64,000 bases of DNA, taken from Apteryx mantelli. Lineage: Eukaryota; Chordata; Aves; Apterygiformes; Apterygidae. The position numbers were made by a program, and so were the translations under genes. The stretch spans positions 28,337,958-28,401,957 of the forward strand of contig NC_089979.1 of NCBI RefSeq assembly GCF_036417845.1, in the 5' to 3' direction. The notes beneath the pieces are model-generated. The model ran no database searches, had not been told where the DNA came from, and was given only the letters and a program-made list of their open reading frames with translations. This document shows positions 35,751 to 50,300 of this stretch, piece after piece (the first letter of the stretch is position 1; each line of letters begins with the position of its first letter).

Positions 35751-37443
35751 CACATGGTAAAATTGTTTATTTTTTTTCATCCCAGTGTCTGTGAATGAAG
35801 AGAAGGGAAACGATATATACAATTTGGAATCTATTCCGTTACTTGCTTCTTCTGCATGTGATTTGTACTTCAGAGATGAGGATTTAAAAAATAAAATAAA
35901 AAGCCAGACAGACCTTGGATTTATCTTTAAAAGTACCTCAAAAACATAACAAAATTCAATTTAATTTTGATACATATTAAAACATTTTAGTCAGTTCTGC
36001 CCGACAGCATAACACGACAGAAATGCACAAGACTTTAAACATGCTTTAAAATGACATTCAACAAAGTATTTAAAATTTAATAAATAGCATACAATCACAC
36101 ACAAATACATTTCATACTGGATCTTTAAGCCTACTAAAAACAGACTGGCAAAGAATAAATAAAACAGTAGTTGACATTTTTGTTTTTAAAAGGTGTAGAT
36201 TCTTGCTGACACGCTAGTAGCCACATAGTAACCTGCTTATCACAAAATTGGAAATTATGAGCTTTTTTCCATTGATCTGTTTTGCTCCAACATGTAATAT
36301 TACAAAAACAAAACAAAACAAAAAAAACACTGAAAGGGATTTCTTTTTTTTAAAACAACCAGTCTGCAACCAAGTAAATCAGTTTTAAATACAACGAATA
36401 AATAGGGAATTAGTAAAGCAAATTCAATTGCAACAAAAATGCAACACCCCAAGTAAAGAGCCATGGAAATATATAGCCATTGCAATATCAGACAATAATA
36501 GTACTTAAAGTGATAGTGCTTGTGCACTAAGCTCATTATAGACCTTAATATGATTTTAGTGCAAATCCCTTGAGTCCAAACAAGCTTTATACCCTAGAGT
36601 ATTAGGGAAAGATCTTTTACCAGTTGGAACTTATTCTGTAGTGTATTTGTACATATCGGATATTTACAGAACTAACACATATTACAATATCTTCGGCCCT
36701 TTTTTACTTCAAATTGAAAAGACTAATGACTGGGGATTTTACATACTATTTGGCAGTACCATATTAGATTGCAGTTTAATAAAGTCAGTGCTATAAAAGC
36801 TTTTGCCATCAGTTTATCTAATTATACCTAAATTTCACACATCATTGCATCTTGTACTTCTGAAAGAAAAAGAATGCTCCTGGAGAAAATTTCTCCTCCC
36901 TTTAAATAAGTTCACATTATGATGAAATTCAAGAATATTTAGACAAAATGTTGTATAAACTCAAAGAAAAATACATATTTTACATTAACAATCCTTACCA
37001 GCATTTAGTATATTAAGTTACAAGTATGTTGGCAATAATACAACAGAGCAAATTCCTAAAGGAAAATAATTCTGTACAAATTCATCTGTTACTATGGGGT
37101 TAAACAGGCAGCCAAGTAAGTCTTAAACAGCCATGTTTCTGTTTTGAACTACAGTACCAGGATAAACTAAATTTGAAACTAACTGGGATAAACTTCAGTT
37201 TAAAGAATAATCAGATTATACTGGATACACACGTGTATTCAGAGCCATTAAAATGCTCACTCCAGTAGTTCCATAAGGTCATCCAGTAAAAGAAATGTTT
37301 AATCAACCACACAGGCTAAAATAGTTTTAACATAATGTTGTCCTGGATTTTTTTAAAACTAAAAACTAGTTTTAACTGTGAAGTACAAAACAATGACAGA
37401 TATTGCTCCAACTTGTACACAATCTTTCCTAAACAATCCGTAC
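35750..37443 (-). other. LRP12: Probable LRP12 3' UTR
   Basis: The interval follows the LRP12 stop at 37444. It is AT-rich and free of identifiable repeats. The first canonical minus-strand AATAAA after the stop is at 35766-35771, giving a UTR of about 1.7 kb; another at 35100-35105 would extend it to about 2.3 kb. ATTAAA variants lie in between, so the cleavage site is uncertain. Confidence 0.5.
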
Positions 37444-38307
37444 CTAACAGAGTAATAATGCCTCATCGTCACTAGTTTCATTTTTCATTGTTGCTTCTAA
37501 GCAAGTGTCGGGTATCTGGGCAGTGTGCACGATGCCACAGCGCTCACAGGGGCCATCTCGACTGCATGACCTTACACCATGATGTGTTGCGCTGTAAGGC
37601 TGTCTAAGCCCTGGTCCTTGATCTGAGCTGAGATCAAGTAGAGGTCTTGAACAGTCATTCATGTCAAAGTCTGATGCTACATCAGAGACTGGAATTAACA
37701 TTTCAACATCATCATCCTCTTCTCTTCCACTTACCCCGTTATCAAGCTGTCTCAAAGGACTTTGGTTCTGATTCACTGAGCTTGACCTCCCTAAAGTAAA
37801 GCGTACCCATCGTAAGCCTTGAGTCATACGACTTAGCGCGCTAGTGAGCTGGTGACGTGCTGGACTTGCGCTTGGGGGCTCTACATTTGTCATTTCTCTT
37901 CCATTATCTGTGTTACTGCTACTGGCGCTCTGAGCGGAGGAACTCCCACATGCTCCTACTGTTGCTTCTATTGCTGTTGCAGGTGGGACTTTCTGAGGCA
38001 AAGTGGCAGCAACACCACCAACTGCTCCTGCTGTGTCTCTTCTTTCATTTTCTGTGTCTGTATCATCAGATTCAACTGAAAATAGGCTTCTGTGAGTATT
38101 ATTTCTTTCAGCTTCTCTACTAGTACTTTGGCTGGCAACATCATCTCCATCTGCCGAGACCAATGCCAATGATCCAGAATGACGTGACCTTGCAAAGTTA
38201 AAAATGCGATTCCAAATGTTACTTGATCTGCCAGCAATAGGAAGTCTGATTGAGGTAAATCCAAGCTGAGATCGCACTGCTAGTCTCAGGTTTTCCAGAA
38301 CTGAAGC
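37444..38307 (-). CDS. LRP12: LRP12 coding exon 7 (cytoplasmic tail, stop)
   Basis: 864 bp including the TAG at 37446-37444; 287 codons starting [17 protein letters not shown]. Serine-rich and acidic, with [15 protein letters not shown] and [11 protein letters not shown] patches. The C-terminus is [12 protein letters not shown], which includes a DDEALL acidic-dileucine-like sequence. The acceptor is GTTTAG|GCTTCA. Some Ala/Ser-rich stretches differ from human in length. Confidence 0.97.
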   Translation of the reverse strand, partial: ASVLENLRLAVRSQLGFTSIRLPIAGRSSNIWNRIFNFARSRHSGSLALVSADGDDVASQSTSREAERNNTHRSLFSVESDDTDTENERRDTAGAVGGVAATLPQKVPPATAIEATVGACGSSSAQSASSSNTDNGREMTNVEPPSASPARHQLTSALSRMTQGLRWVRFTLGRSSSVNQNQSPLRQLDNGVSGREEDDDVEMLIPVSDVASDFDMNDCSRPLLDLSSDQGPGLRQPYSATHHGVRSCSRDGPCERCGIVHTAQIPDTCLEATMKNETSDDEALLLC

Positions 38308-41300
38308 CTAAACGAGAAGACAAATAACAATCAAGTATTGACAACATGTTGGCACTGTTCTTACAATAGGAGAATGATAACTACTGTGCAAAAAAACATA
38401 TAACCACAAAGATTAAGTTTAGATTCTTAAATATTAAAAAACGCTCAATCTGTAATATTGAGGATTAAGGATCTGGCATATGTAGCAAAAGGCTATTTTA
38501 AACATAAAGCACGCACGAAAGCAGCCTAGATTCTGACAGAAAAAAAAAATTATGAACAGGGAAAACAAGCTGAAAGATTTAGAGACAAAAAAGGGAAATA
38601 AAAAAAGCAAAGGAGATACATTTCTGCCCAAGTCAAAGGCCACTGTAAGGATAGGCAGAATGAAAACAGATGTAACAGTGTGGGTATGGTGTACTGATCA
38701 CAGAAAAGTGGAGCAACAGACCAAGTGCAGAAGCTCTAGTACAGCAGATATGTAAGATCAGCTACATACAATTCTACTAAAAAGAAAAAGTAGTCACTGT
38801 GAATTTTAGAGTACAGTATATAGTAATGTGCCACAAAAAGTTTAGGATTTGAAAAAGAAAATTTCCTGAAACTCCTTAAGGTTTAAACAGAGGTGACCTT
38901 TTCTTATGCACTGCCCTAGTGGATAAGAACAGAGACAAAATTAGATATCCTCTCCCTACTAGAAAGACTAGAATGTTTGATTCTTTTCCATTCTGGCATA
39001 ATCAGTTAATGCCAGTTTCAAATACGTTAATGCTTCTGTTTAATCAAAATTATCTTGTGTGTTCTAAACTATGTGTTTCCCAAATCTGATATAAATTTTC
39101 TAGTGAGTCAGTTAAGGAACAATGCATATCTGAATTTTTCTGCTCAAAATCCTGTATAACTTCTAATTTGTAAGGTCACAGCATCATATTAACACTTTTG
39201 ACTTGGGATTCCCTTATCCAAAATTAGGAAAAATAGCACCTCAGCTAAGTAGCTCATTTCTCAAAAACATTATGGTAACAGAGATCTGTTGGATGCTCAG
39301 CAATTCTGAAAATATAAACATTTAATGATGTGTTTAACTACAGGAAAAATCCACATTCACATCTTTTAAGCGAAGATTATGGCCAAAAATACTTTTCAGA
39401 ATACAGCCTTTCCTTCAGGCAAACACTTGATGTATATGCATATATTTCACTTTGTTTACAAACACCAAACTTCAATGTTGTGATGCTGTCTTCCTCAGCT
39501 CGCTTCCAGTCTTTCATATGCCACAAGCATACACAGCACAAGAGTGTCCAGCCACAACACTTCATGTACAACTGTTATTCCTTCCTTTCCAACAGTTCCA
39601 AAGAATGATATTTAAACTCAAGCACATAAATACATATGTCTGATAGCCTTACACTCAGAGGCTACTGGAGAGGCTGCTACCCATCCTTGAAAATCCAGCT
39701 CTAGGGATGCATCAGTTTTAGGCAAAAAGTGGTACACAAATTAGAAGGACCAAGGTTTCTCTTGGTTGAGACTATTAACCTCTAGGAAACTTTGACTAGT
39801 TATCTTCAGTCCTACACAGATTTGCAATCTTAAGATGCAAATATTGCTCAAAACCAAAAAAAACTGAACACATCCTGACTTAATACTGACATCCCCCCAC
39901 CATGTAATCATATTAGAAATTTAATTCAAGCTTTATAATTTATGAATTCAATTTACATTCTCTTAAATTTTTATTCTTAATGATGTCCTCTCTTCTGAAA
40001 AAGAAACTTTTTTACACAATGTAACTTCACTGATTTAAATAAGATTGAAAATTTTATCATGCAAACATCACTACTCCATGAATTTTCCTTATTTTTGAAG
40101 GTGATAGCCTGCTCCTTTCTATTCCTTATTTTTATGCTAGTAATTCCCTGTATAGCTACTCATGTTTTCAAGTGTCCTCTGAAATTCTGGTCTTCGTATT
40201 GGATATTCATTAACATTCTTTCACTGATCAAAATTATTGTATGTGCATTTGTATTTTTATGGAGTGTGAAATCATGGTTACATAGAAAGACTTTGAAGCA
40301 GCCGTATTTTGTGATGAAAGACTGCCACTTTCAGCACGTCTTTTAATTTCTATTACATTTTAGGCTCTAAAAATAAATTTAAAACATCTCCAAAGTCACA
40401 CTGTGTGGTTAATTCAAGTCTAACTGAAGATAAAATAAAATTTCAATACATTAAAAAAAAAAAACAAAAAAACCACAGCTCCCTTTGCAAAAGCAGTCTT
40501 TTTGAAAGCTCCAATAACAATTTCTGACTTCTGCCATTACATGTCTGGGTTTTCCAGAACTGTCCTCTCTATGTGGAAATTTCATTTTATTAAAAACCAA
40601 GATTTTCCGGCCCCCTGTGTGGGATCTCAGGATGAAAAACAGGCCTGAGCAAACTAAGTTCATTTGGAAATCCTGATCATATAGCTCCTAAGCATGTTCA
40701 CATGCATCAAACCTGGAAAATCCCACACAGGGTAGGGATGCACTGTAAACACTGAGTTACCTGTGCAAGAGGTCTTACATACCTGGGCATGGCAACTTCA
40801 GTGTCTTAACAGACTTTCTTGACCCAGCCCTACCTCAAGAGAGGTGTAAGCACAGCTGCAATCTGGGTCCCTGCTGTACAGCAGTGGCAAGTTCAGACAG
40901 CAGACACTTGGACAGGAACCCATGAATGATAACAAAGCCTGTTCATCAGTCTTCACTGATTAAAACGTTGCAGTGCAAGGACGCCACATGCAATTAACCA
41001 GAAAACCAGCACAAGACAAGCCAAAAAGACCAAGCTATTCCGGAAAGCATCTGTTTCTAATACAGAGACTTAATTTATCAATTTCTATATACTTGTTAAC
41101 TCGTAACTCTTTCTCAAAAGTTGAAAAGAAATTGAACATATTCAACCAGGTTTTACGTTATCCATCTTGAACAGCCATATACCTATGTCATAAATTGGTG
41201 AAGCTTAATTTTGAAAAAGAGGACAGGAAGACAAATCTGTAAAAGAACAGAAGTGCCTTTAAGCAGAAACATACTGTTCTTTTTTATAACCATGCTGACG

Positions 41301-44300
41301 GGCGAGTGAAGAGTTAACAGGACTGAAGTTTGTCAATTGATATGCAGAAGAACTGATATGCACAAGAGCTGACCTGCACAAAGCTGTTGAACAGAGGACT
41401 TAACAGGACTAAAGTCGTCTACCAACCGATATGCGCAAGGACTGATATGCGCAAGGCTGTGGAATGGCAGCATTAACAAGACTGAAGAAGTCTGCCACCT
41501 GGAATCTGCACGGACCCCCGGGGAGGGAAGAAGCAATACGGAGGTGTTGTGGTCTTGCCTCGCTAGCAGGGTCCCCCCAAGCAGACAAACAAACAGTCCT
41601 GCGATTGTGAAACTCGCAAAAGTCAGCAAAAGCAGTGTTTGCCCAGAGCCCCAGCCGTATAAAAAGAGACTTGGGAGCCAGGAGAGTTTGAGCAGGGACG
41701 GGAACGTGACCTGACCATCCTCTCCGGCTGGACCGTGAGTATCCCCCCCCCTCCCCTTTTCCTGGGACGCTGGGTTAAGGTAACTCCTCGAGGTTGAGAG
41801 CCCTCTCACTAGGAGAGTGAACAAGCTAGCTTTCAAGTAGGGATAAGCAGTCCTTCCAATTAATAGTGCAGTAATCGACGGTTTCAGGTTATCCTTTCTA
41901 AATTAGTAACTGATGGTTTTGTGTTATCCTTTCTAAATTAGTAATCGCATTATTTTAATAGATGTTACTAATCCAAGAACTTGTGTGAGGAAATAAACAT
42001 CTTTTTATTATTATTATATTACTGTCTCAGTTGTTGCTATTGAACATTCATAGCATGACAGTGTGACACATGCTGACCCATGCAATGAGAATCTTGGTTA
42101 CAGTCAAACTGTCCTTAAATACAAAACCCGCTTCCAGACAGAGAGTAGAGCTATTGGTTCCCTTCTCCAAGATAAGGGCAGAAGATATGTTTTTCTACAA
42201 AAGTTGAATTTACCCATTGCTGACAGCCTACAATCTGCATCTACTTGCCACTATCAAAGCTGGATGTTCAGCTTGGCTTACTATATTGTATTTGGAAAGT
42301 AACATCTAGTTTTGTGTAAAATTATCTCACACTTGCATTACACCTGGCATAGATCAACTCTAAGTTGACATCAGAAGCTTTACTTCTGTGCTTACATAGA
42401 CACATTCAAACATTCAAGACAAGAGACCCTCTTAACTTAGTCAAAACATTCAATGTGAATACAGTAAGCATTTGTCGTCACACTATCAGGGTACACTTTA
42501 CATTAACTGCACTCAAACCACCTTCCTTAAAAAGTGGAAGTTTATTAAGCTTCCCTGAAATACTCCATGTCTAAGGAGAACAGTTAATCAAACATTAAAA
42601 GATTTCAGGATCAGTAGTTAGTGGAAGCTTGAACAAAGGTCTTTCTTAGAGGTTGGCTAGGTTTTGCCTGTGTACAAAAAGATAAATATTAGTTGCTAAA
42701 TATCAACTTTTGCTTCATCAGCGGGAGATCAGTACAAGCTACATGCAGATTCTCAAGACATCTAGTTAACAAAAAGAGCAGACTAAAGAACAGACTAAAA
42801 CAAAGGACAGGCTATAACCAAAAAGGAGAAAAAAAGGACAGTGAATGAATTAGCAATGCAGCCCAAAGACTCTCATAGTGGGACGGGGAGGAGGCAAAAG
42901 ATCGCAATTATTCTCAATTCAAAGGCTACAGCAGGCACATAAAACAGCACATGGTCACCAGTCAAGAAGAATACTGGAGATGTAACGAGGACATGATAAC
43001 TGATGTTGCTTGAGCTCTCTATCACCACAAGTAATGCTTGCAAGACTACTTGGACCCAAACACCCTGCTGCTTGCAAGCATGTAAACATGAAAGAATGAA
43101 TATATTAAATCTATGACAGAATAAGCGTGCAATGAAATCAATTTTGTTGAAAATAAAAATCAATCTCCCTTCTTATGGTTTTGCCATAAGTTTTTTTACA
43201 TTCTCTGGAATATTAAGTAATAGTAAGCTTTGCTACATTAGCTATAACATACAACACAACTTAAAGCCAGCTCTAGTGCTGCACCATGGCCGGATTCCCG
43301 GACTGAGTGTTTTCTATTCCACAAACGACTGGCTTAATTGAAAACTGATTTATTTATTTACTTATTTTTTAATGAAAAAGTAGCTTTGATAGAAGTTTAT
43401 TCATCAACCAAATAAAAATTGTGCTAATGATCGCTATGGGAAATAAAAAGGACAGATAATGACGTCACCCCCTATAACCATTAATACCATATATTACAGC
43501 CTTGTCTCTTTCATTATCTGTTCTATGCACAGTGGGCATGATCATACCTAAACATATATGCACAACGGCTGAACTACTACTTGCACTAGAATTCTATATT
43601 CTTCTTTCTCAGATTTCCAAGTGCTTTTCTGCAGTCTTAATAGCTTATACAGCAACCTCAACAGAGAACATAAAACCAGATCTGCCAATCTATTTTTCAT
43701 GCAAAAGGGATTCTATAGTGTGCAATATTGGCATCCATCACTAAGAAAATAAAGCCTCAAAGTAAACTGTGATGCTACCACATCGTAATGATTCTGTCTA
43801 GTAGCTAATCTTATTTTAAAAGTATTGGTTTGAAAGGAAGAAAAGGGAATGCTATAAAACCAAAATAAGACAGATGGAAGGTAAAATATTTTTATTTCAG
43901 CTTTCTTAGATTTTAATGTTTGCCCACTATTTTGAAATCTTACCTGGTTTGGTGAACAAACAGGAAAATCTTCAACTGGTGGAATTAAACCCTGGGCAAT
44001 TAACTGTCCATAAGATGGGGGAGCTTCTCTTCTTAACAGTTCAGCCTCAACTCTTGACAAATGAGTTTCAAATGATCTTTTAAAGAGAAAAGAAATTTCA
44101 TAAGTCTATAATATATATTTATATTTAAGAATAAAACTGCATCAGACTTACGATCTGAAATGATAAATTTGAGCAGATGAAATCTTATAAAAAAAAATCA
44201 ACAAAAAATATATATAATAACTTCTTGCAGTCATTCCTACAGGTCTGTCCAGAGGAGAAAAGAACAGAAACAAATCAACAATACATGCCTAAAAAAGCAT

Positions 44301-47300
44301 GAACTAAGTATACAAGGCCCCATGAGAGATTCTTATAATATTAAAATTGTAATATTATAAAACATAATATTATAATATTGAAAAAAAGTAATCCTGTCAT
44401 GGCATGAAATAGTCCACAATAGAAGAAACATACTCTTAAATGTAGACATGACATTAACTGCAGAAATGCAGCTTCCCCACACCTTCTTTTCGGCAACCAC
44501 ATCTCAGCTGTCAACAGAAAAGTGATCAGAATAATTCTAACCCCTTTTAACTACCCTCTTTTTACTGTCAAAGAGAAAGAAGGAACAACACCTTTAGAAA
44601 TCACATATAACAATAATTATATGTCAGTAAGAATGCTTTAATACAAGAGTGCTCTAATGACAAAATAAGTATTTTAAGATTTAAGAGTTTGAGGCTATCT
44701 GTTCTACTCACCTTCGCTCAAACATCCTGAGTGAGTACAATTTACAAGTACATCCCAGTGCAATGACAAGCAGCAATCCACAGATAAGACTCCCAATGAC
44801 AGCTGCAGTTATTACTCTAGTGGGCACAATGACTGGGCAATTCTCTTCATCGCTGCCATCACCACAGTCATCTTGAGAATCACAAACCCAGCTTTCAAAC
44901 ACACAGCGGTTATTTTTACAGTGAAAATTTCCTGGCTGGCAGAAGAAACAATTTTTTTCATCTGAACCATTAGGGCAATGATTCTGGTAGTTGCAGCGAT
45001 CTGAACGAGGGTAGCAAACACCATTCCGAGAACATGGAAACTCATCTCTTTGGCACATGGTGCAATTGGCTTCATCCCTTCCATTTGGGCAGTGCCAGTA
45101 GCCATCGCAGCGTTGCTGCTCTGTGTAGCAACCCCAATTTCCACCACATGGAATTTCCCAGGGCAAACAAAAGCCATCTACTTGATAGGTGGCATTGAAT
45201 CCTCTTGCAGCATTCACTTTGTCAGCACAGAAATGCACTCTTATCTGTCCTGAGGATGAAACAACTGTAAGAGGAGCATGAGAGTCAAATGCTGTTAGCA
45301 CACGCAAAAGCTGCCGTGGATTCTCCTCTAACCCATCATATATTTTGACATAGTCTCCATAACCAGTACCATCAAGTTTAAAATCAGTAAATCGCAAAAT
45401 TACTTTGCGATGATCGCCAGTGTCTATTAACCAGGTGCAGTTGCTCCCAGGTGGATAAAAGTCAGGATAGTTGGGAGAACTGAAAGTACCATAAAAGTAT
45501 TTTAACCACTGCCCACATATTGGCACATCACAGTCTATTTCATCTCCCAGGTTAAGACAATCAATGTTACCATCACATTTTAAAGATTCTGGAAGGCAAG
45601 TGTAAAGCTTGGTGAAGCGAGAAAGACACTGGAACTGGTTGTAAGCACAAGGTTGAAAGGAAGCAGCTGTTGGAGGATTAGCTTTGGCACAGATTTCTTC
45701 ATCCGAGTTGTCTCCACATTCATCCATATTATTACATTTCCAAGATTCTGGAATACACTTCCCATTAGCACAATGAAACTGGTCACAATCACAATTTGGT
45801 TCATCAGATTTCCCTGAAAAAAAGGAAATTATAAAAATATTCTTTTTGCAGAATGCAGTACTTTGTGGTTTGTGTTGCATATATATTTGCAGCACCAGGT
45901 GGTTCAGAATGGCAAAACATGTAACTGTTTAAAATCTCTGTAAATCACCACAACAAGTTTCAATGATAAAACAGCTTTTTCCAGTCTAAATACTGTCAAC
46001 ACACCAGCATGAGCCTCATTCTTAGCCGCTTTAAGTCAAATAATTGTAGTCAAGAAAACTACGCTCATTTATGGCAGCTGAAAAATCTGGCTTCTAAGGT
46101 GCTAAAATTAAGCCAGAAAATATTGTTTCTCTCCTTCCTCACTGAAACTACAACAACTTTTTCCTGCAGTACCAGTTACCTGATCAAACTCTTTCATACA
46201 AAAGCTGTCAGCCCACTGTCCTGTTTTCTTAGGTTCATATTTTGTACCAAGGGATCTACAGCAAGGATGCAAGCAGTGGTGCAGACAACACAGAAGTCTT
46301 TTTTTAAATTCTGAAAAGCGTCAGAAGACACCCTCATTTAGGAAAATATGGTCTACTGGCTACTACCACACTTGCAACCTCAAAAATATTTTTCTTCAGT
46401 GATTCATTTATTAAAGCTCCAAGCATGTTAAACACTGAAGCATACCTCAGAAACAATCCGTTTCAGCTCTGTAACAACATAGCCAAATCAAATATACCTG
46501 TATCATTTTAATTCACAGCAGTTCCTAAAAACCATGGCATAAATCATAAATCTGGCTATAAAACAAACTGATGTGGTCAGTGCTCCAAAAACGCATTCAA
46601 AAAAAATCTATAATGCAGATAGTCTTCCACAGCAGAAATTCAGGAAGTTAGACAAAGGTATACACTAAATCTAAAGTAACACTGTATTTTGGAGTTTACA
46701 AAAGAAACACTAGAGGCAGCATGGTGAACTTACTGAAACAGACTCTCTCAGAGAAGCAGGTTCACTTGCTTTAGCACAGAATAATTTAGATTGCAAGGGA
46801 TCCCTGGAGGTCACCTAGTCAAATTCCCTGCTTGAAGCAAGGCTAACTTTGAAGTTTGATTGGGTTGTTTTCAGAGTCTTGTCCAATCAAGTTTGGAATA
46901 TCTTCAAAGTTGGAGATTTCTACCACCTGTCTGAACAACCTGTTCTAATATTTAACAACTCAAAGCGATAAAACTCCTTATATCTAGTTTGAATTTCTAT
47001 TCCTGCAACTAATCTGCTGTAATTGGTCAAGTCATACCACATCTATTCCCCTCTTCAAGTACCTCTTTTCAGTATCTTGGAAAGCATTAAAAAAAAACAA
47101 AAAACAAAAAAAAACAAAAAAACCTTTACCTTGAAATAATCAACTAAAAAAAAAAGTGCAACAACAACTTCATCATCTGAAAAACTGCACAAGTGCTAAG
47201 GCTTTTTAAAAAAGGAATACAGAAAAAATAAAACCAAAACTGACAAACATTATGAGTACCACTGAAGAGCATTTAAGTCAACAAATTCACTGACAGGCAG

Positions 47301-50300
47301 TGAAAGTAGAGCAAAAACAAAAGTATGCGTTGTCAGTGATTAAGTTTTAGAAAATGCTTATGTCATTAAAAAAAGCAAAATAGATCTGGTATAAATGATA
47401 TCTTCTTGTTCTGTTATACATATACACACATCATGTATAATACTAGTATGCCAAATACTTAGTATGAACTTGAATTTGAAACTGTGCCTACAAAGAACTT
47501 CAGGATAACACAAGATAATCAGCAGAACCGAAGCGCAGTTGTAGCCAACAGACTAACACAAACCTTTCATGCATTTACAGGAAACATAACTTCTCTACTT
47601 TTATTATCTGTTTTCCACTTTACATCAGCCACGATTAGTGAACTCTGACCTATTTTGGTACCCATAATTAAAGATGCTTCTAAATTAAAGGAAGTGGGGG
47701 AGAAAAAAAAAGAACCTTCTAGTCTAGTCTTGATGTCAAATGTCATCAAGAGATCGCTTTCCTTAGATCATCAAAAAAGATGATTAAAGTGACTAAATAA
47801 TAAAACAAAACAGAAATACGATAACAGAAAGCTCTTCATTCTAAAAAATGAAGGCTAAACAAGGTCGAAAGACCAACAGATGTTACGTTAAATACATGTG
47901 ATTTCTACTTTAAAACAACAAAGAACAAAACTGATAACACTAATTTGTCACTGGAACAAATCACCAAAGACTAGTGGAACCTTCCTAACTGGAACATTTT
48001 GGGTGTTTTGTTTGTTTTTAATGAAATGTGGATATTTTTCTGGAAGATGTTAGCTACTTTAAACAAGAATTGATTCAAAGAATTCACATGGCCTATCATC
48101 TATACTGGATTTTAAACCAGAGGATCCCTAACAGTCCCTTCTGGACCTGTTGCTTATAAGTAGTTTCCATCATTCCAGCAAAAGCAGACCTAACCGACAC
48201 CTGTGCAGCTGAAGTATTATTACTACATTATTTTCCTTTTCTAAGTTATTTAGCATATGCTTCTTGACACAGGAAGAACTCACTATCCCTGCTTTGGCTT
48301 TCAATTTCTTTTATTTCTTCTGCATTTCTTGATTAGCCATCTTACTGTATAGAAAATTATATGTCAAGTCACTGCTGTCACTGCCATTATCATCACCACC
48401 TATGCTTACAGGTAATAAGAAGCATCATTCTTAAATGAAAAGCCAGAGTGTTATCAGTAATGTATAAAAGCTATTGTAATTCTTTACCCTTGACAACTGT
48501 AAATACACGAGCATGTAAACCTATAGCTTTCACATACAAGCCTATCTGTTCAAATTAGGGAAGTAATGACAGAGTTACAATTTTTAATGTGTATTTATTA
48601 AGAAATTAAATGTAATACAGATATTGCAAACTCATCTTAAAGAAATGACGTTTACTGATCCATAATATACAAAATAAAACTTTGGGATAGTTGAATGTAC
48701 TGAGAAAACGTTGTTAGTATTTCAGGAGCTCCCTTTTCACATGGGAGCACACACAACCAGAAGATTATTAGAGTAGATTTTTCAGATTTTCTCCTATACG
48801 CAGGGCCCTCTACAACATTAGAGGACTATTCTGATCATGGAAACACTACACTGCCACATCAAACATGAAGTATTTCTGAAGTATCATATTAAGCATAGGA
48901 ATCAAGCTCAAGTTGAAGTTTCAGTACGGTTGTTTTTAAAAAATATGCATTTAAATATTTAAGAACATCTTAAAAACATTGGCTTAAATAGTCTATTAAG
49001 GTGTTAACAAACTAAGCACTACTGCATGACGCTAATGTGTAGAAATCAAATAACATAGGGAAAAAAATACTTATTGTTGAAAATGTTATAGTTTCTTCCA
49101 AAAGGGGTTATATAATGAAGTTGTTTTAAGATTTGAGGAAAAGAGAGGAAAGGATTTCCAGAAATATTCTATTAAGACTGTGGCTGATCTCTTCTTCCCT
49201 CCCCATTCCACACCCTTATCCAAAATTTTCTTCTTCCTGGAAGCTGCTCAGGAATGCTGCCTTTCCTCTAAGCCTAGAGGGACATGGAGACAAGCAGAGC
49301 AGAAGCAGATGCTAAAGATGACTGATTAATAGAAGCGTCTTTTTCCCTGTCATCTCTTTTGGTCCAATGGTAAGCAAAATTCTGGTGGAGCATTGACCTG
49401 AAAGCTGAGCCAGCATCAAAGGTAAGGCTGCATTACTTCTCACAAGACATGCTAAACTTCAAGTCGCTGAAGTGTAGAGGGGGCTTTTGGGTTGGCTTGA
49501 AAACAGAAGATAGAGAGGGAAGACCCCCCTGGCAACTAAAGGGTTGTGTCATTAGGTAGGATGAGAAGGTGCAGAATATAGCACAGTAGCAAGCATGGTT
49601 TAGACTAGAAGAGATCGGGACAAGTTTACTGAAGTTCGGTACAATAATTTTGAACAATGGTAGCAATGGATAGGTGGAGGAGGCAGTATGAATTGTTATA
49701 CATAAAAGAAGAGTTAAAAATTGGGTGCAAAGATTTGGAGCAGGCCAGAGAATGTAGACACACTGGGAGGGAGCGAGAGCATTAAAACTATTACAGAAAC
49801 AATGAAGAATCTAATCCAGTATATTTCTGATGATCAGGACTTAAAACACCATGATCACATCATTATATTCAGTTCTAATACCTCTTAAGGGCAGAAAACA
49901 GCTTGGAACTACTCTTTACCCATGACTGGCTTCCTCCTCTCTTCGGAGAGCTACTAGAGTAGCTATTGGAGCCAGTAGACCAAGAATTGCTCACAAAGCA
50001 GCCTCAGACTATTACTACTGATAACTAGCTTATACTGCATATTTGAACTATCCAAACAGAATTTTTGCACATGCAAAATGAGCCTGTACTTGGCTAGAAT
50101 GGTCTATCATCTTAATACAACTTTTTTTTAAGAGTGTAAACCTTTTCGAGATGGTATGTGATTAAAATAGGTCCTGCAATGTTTTCTCTGATATAAATCC
50201 TGAGTTGACTATATGAAGTGCATATATTGTGCCCTGCTGCAAAGTAAGTATTTCTTAAAATGTAAAAGGGAAAAAACCCAAACCATTATGTTGTACCAGT

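Larger units (their letters stand above)
41296..42068 (+). mobile_element. Solo LTR of an endogenous retrovirus
   Basis: The 773-bp element begins TGACGGGCGAG and ends CAGTGTGACA. It is flanked by the 5-bp direct repeat CATGC at 41291-41295 and 42069-42073. A TATA-like GTATAAAAAG lies at about 41657-41667 and AATAAA at about 41992, both on the plus strand, which fixes the orientation. No gag, pol or env remnants flank it, so it is a solo LTR formed by recombination. A 5-bp duplication is usual for ERVL-type elements, though I cannot name the family. It is markedly GC-richer than the surrounding intron. Confidence 0.85.
38308..43943 (-). other. LRP12 intron 6 with a solo LTR
   Basis: GT-AG intron of 5.6 kb. 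It holds a solo retroviral LTR at 41296-42068, antisense to the gene, and an A-rich run at 40453-40476. The rest is unique AT-rich sequence. Confidence 0.85.

Noticed and set aside
41333..41836. 167-codon minus-strand frame over the LTR
   Set aside because: It lies inside the solo LTR in antisense, without any similarity to a known protein; a by-product of GC-rich LTR sequence.
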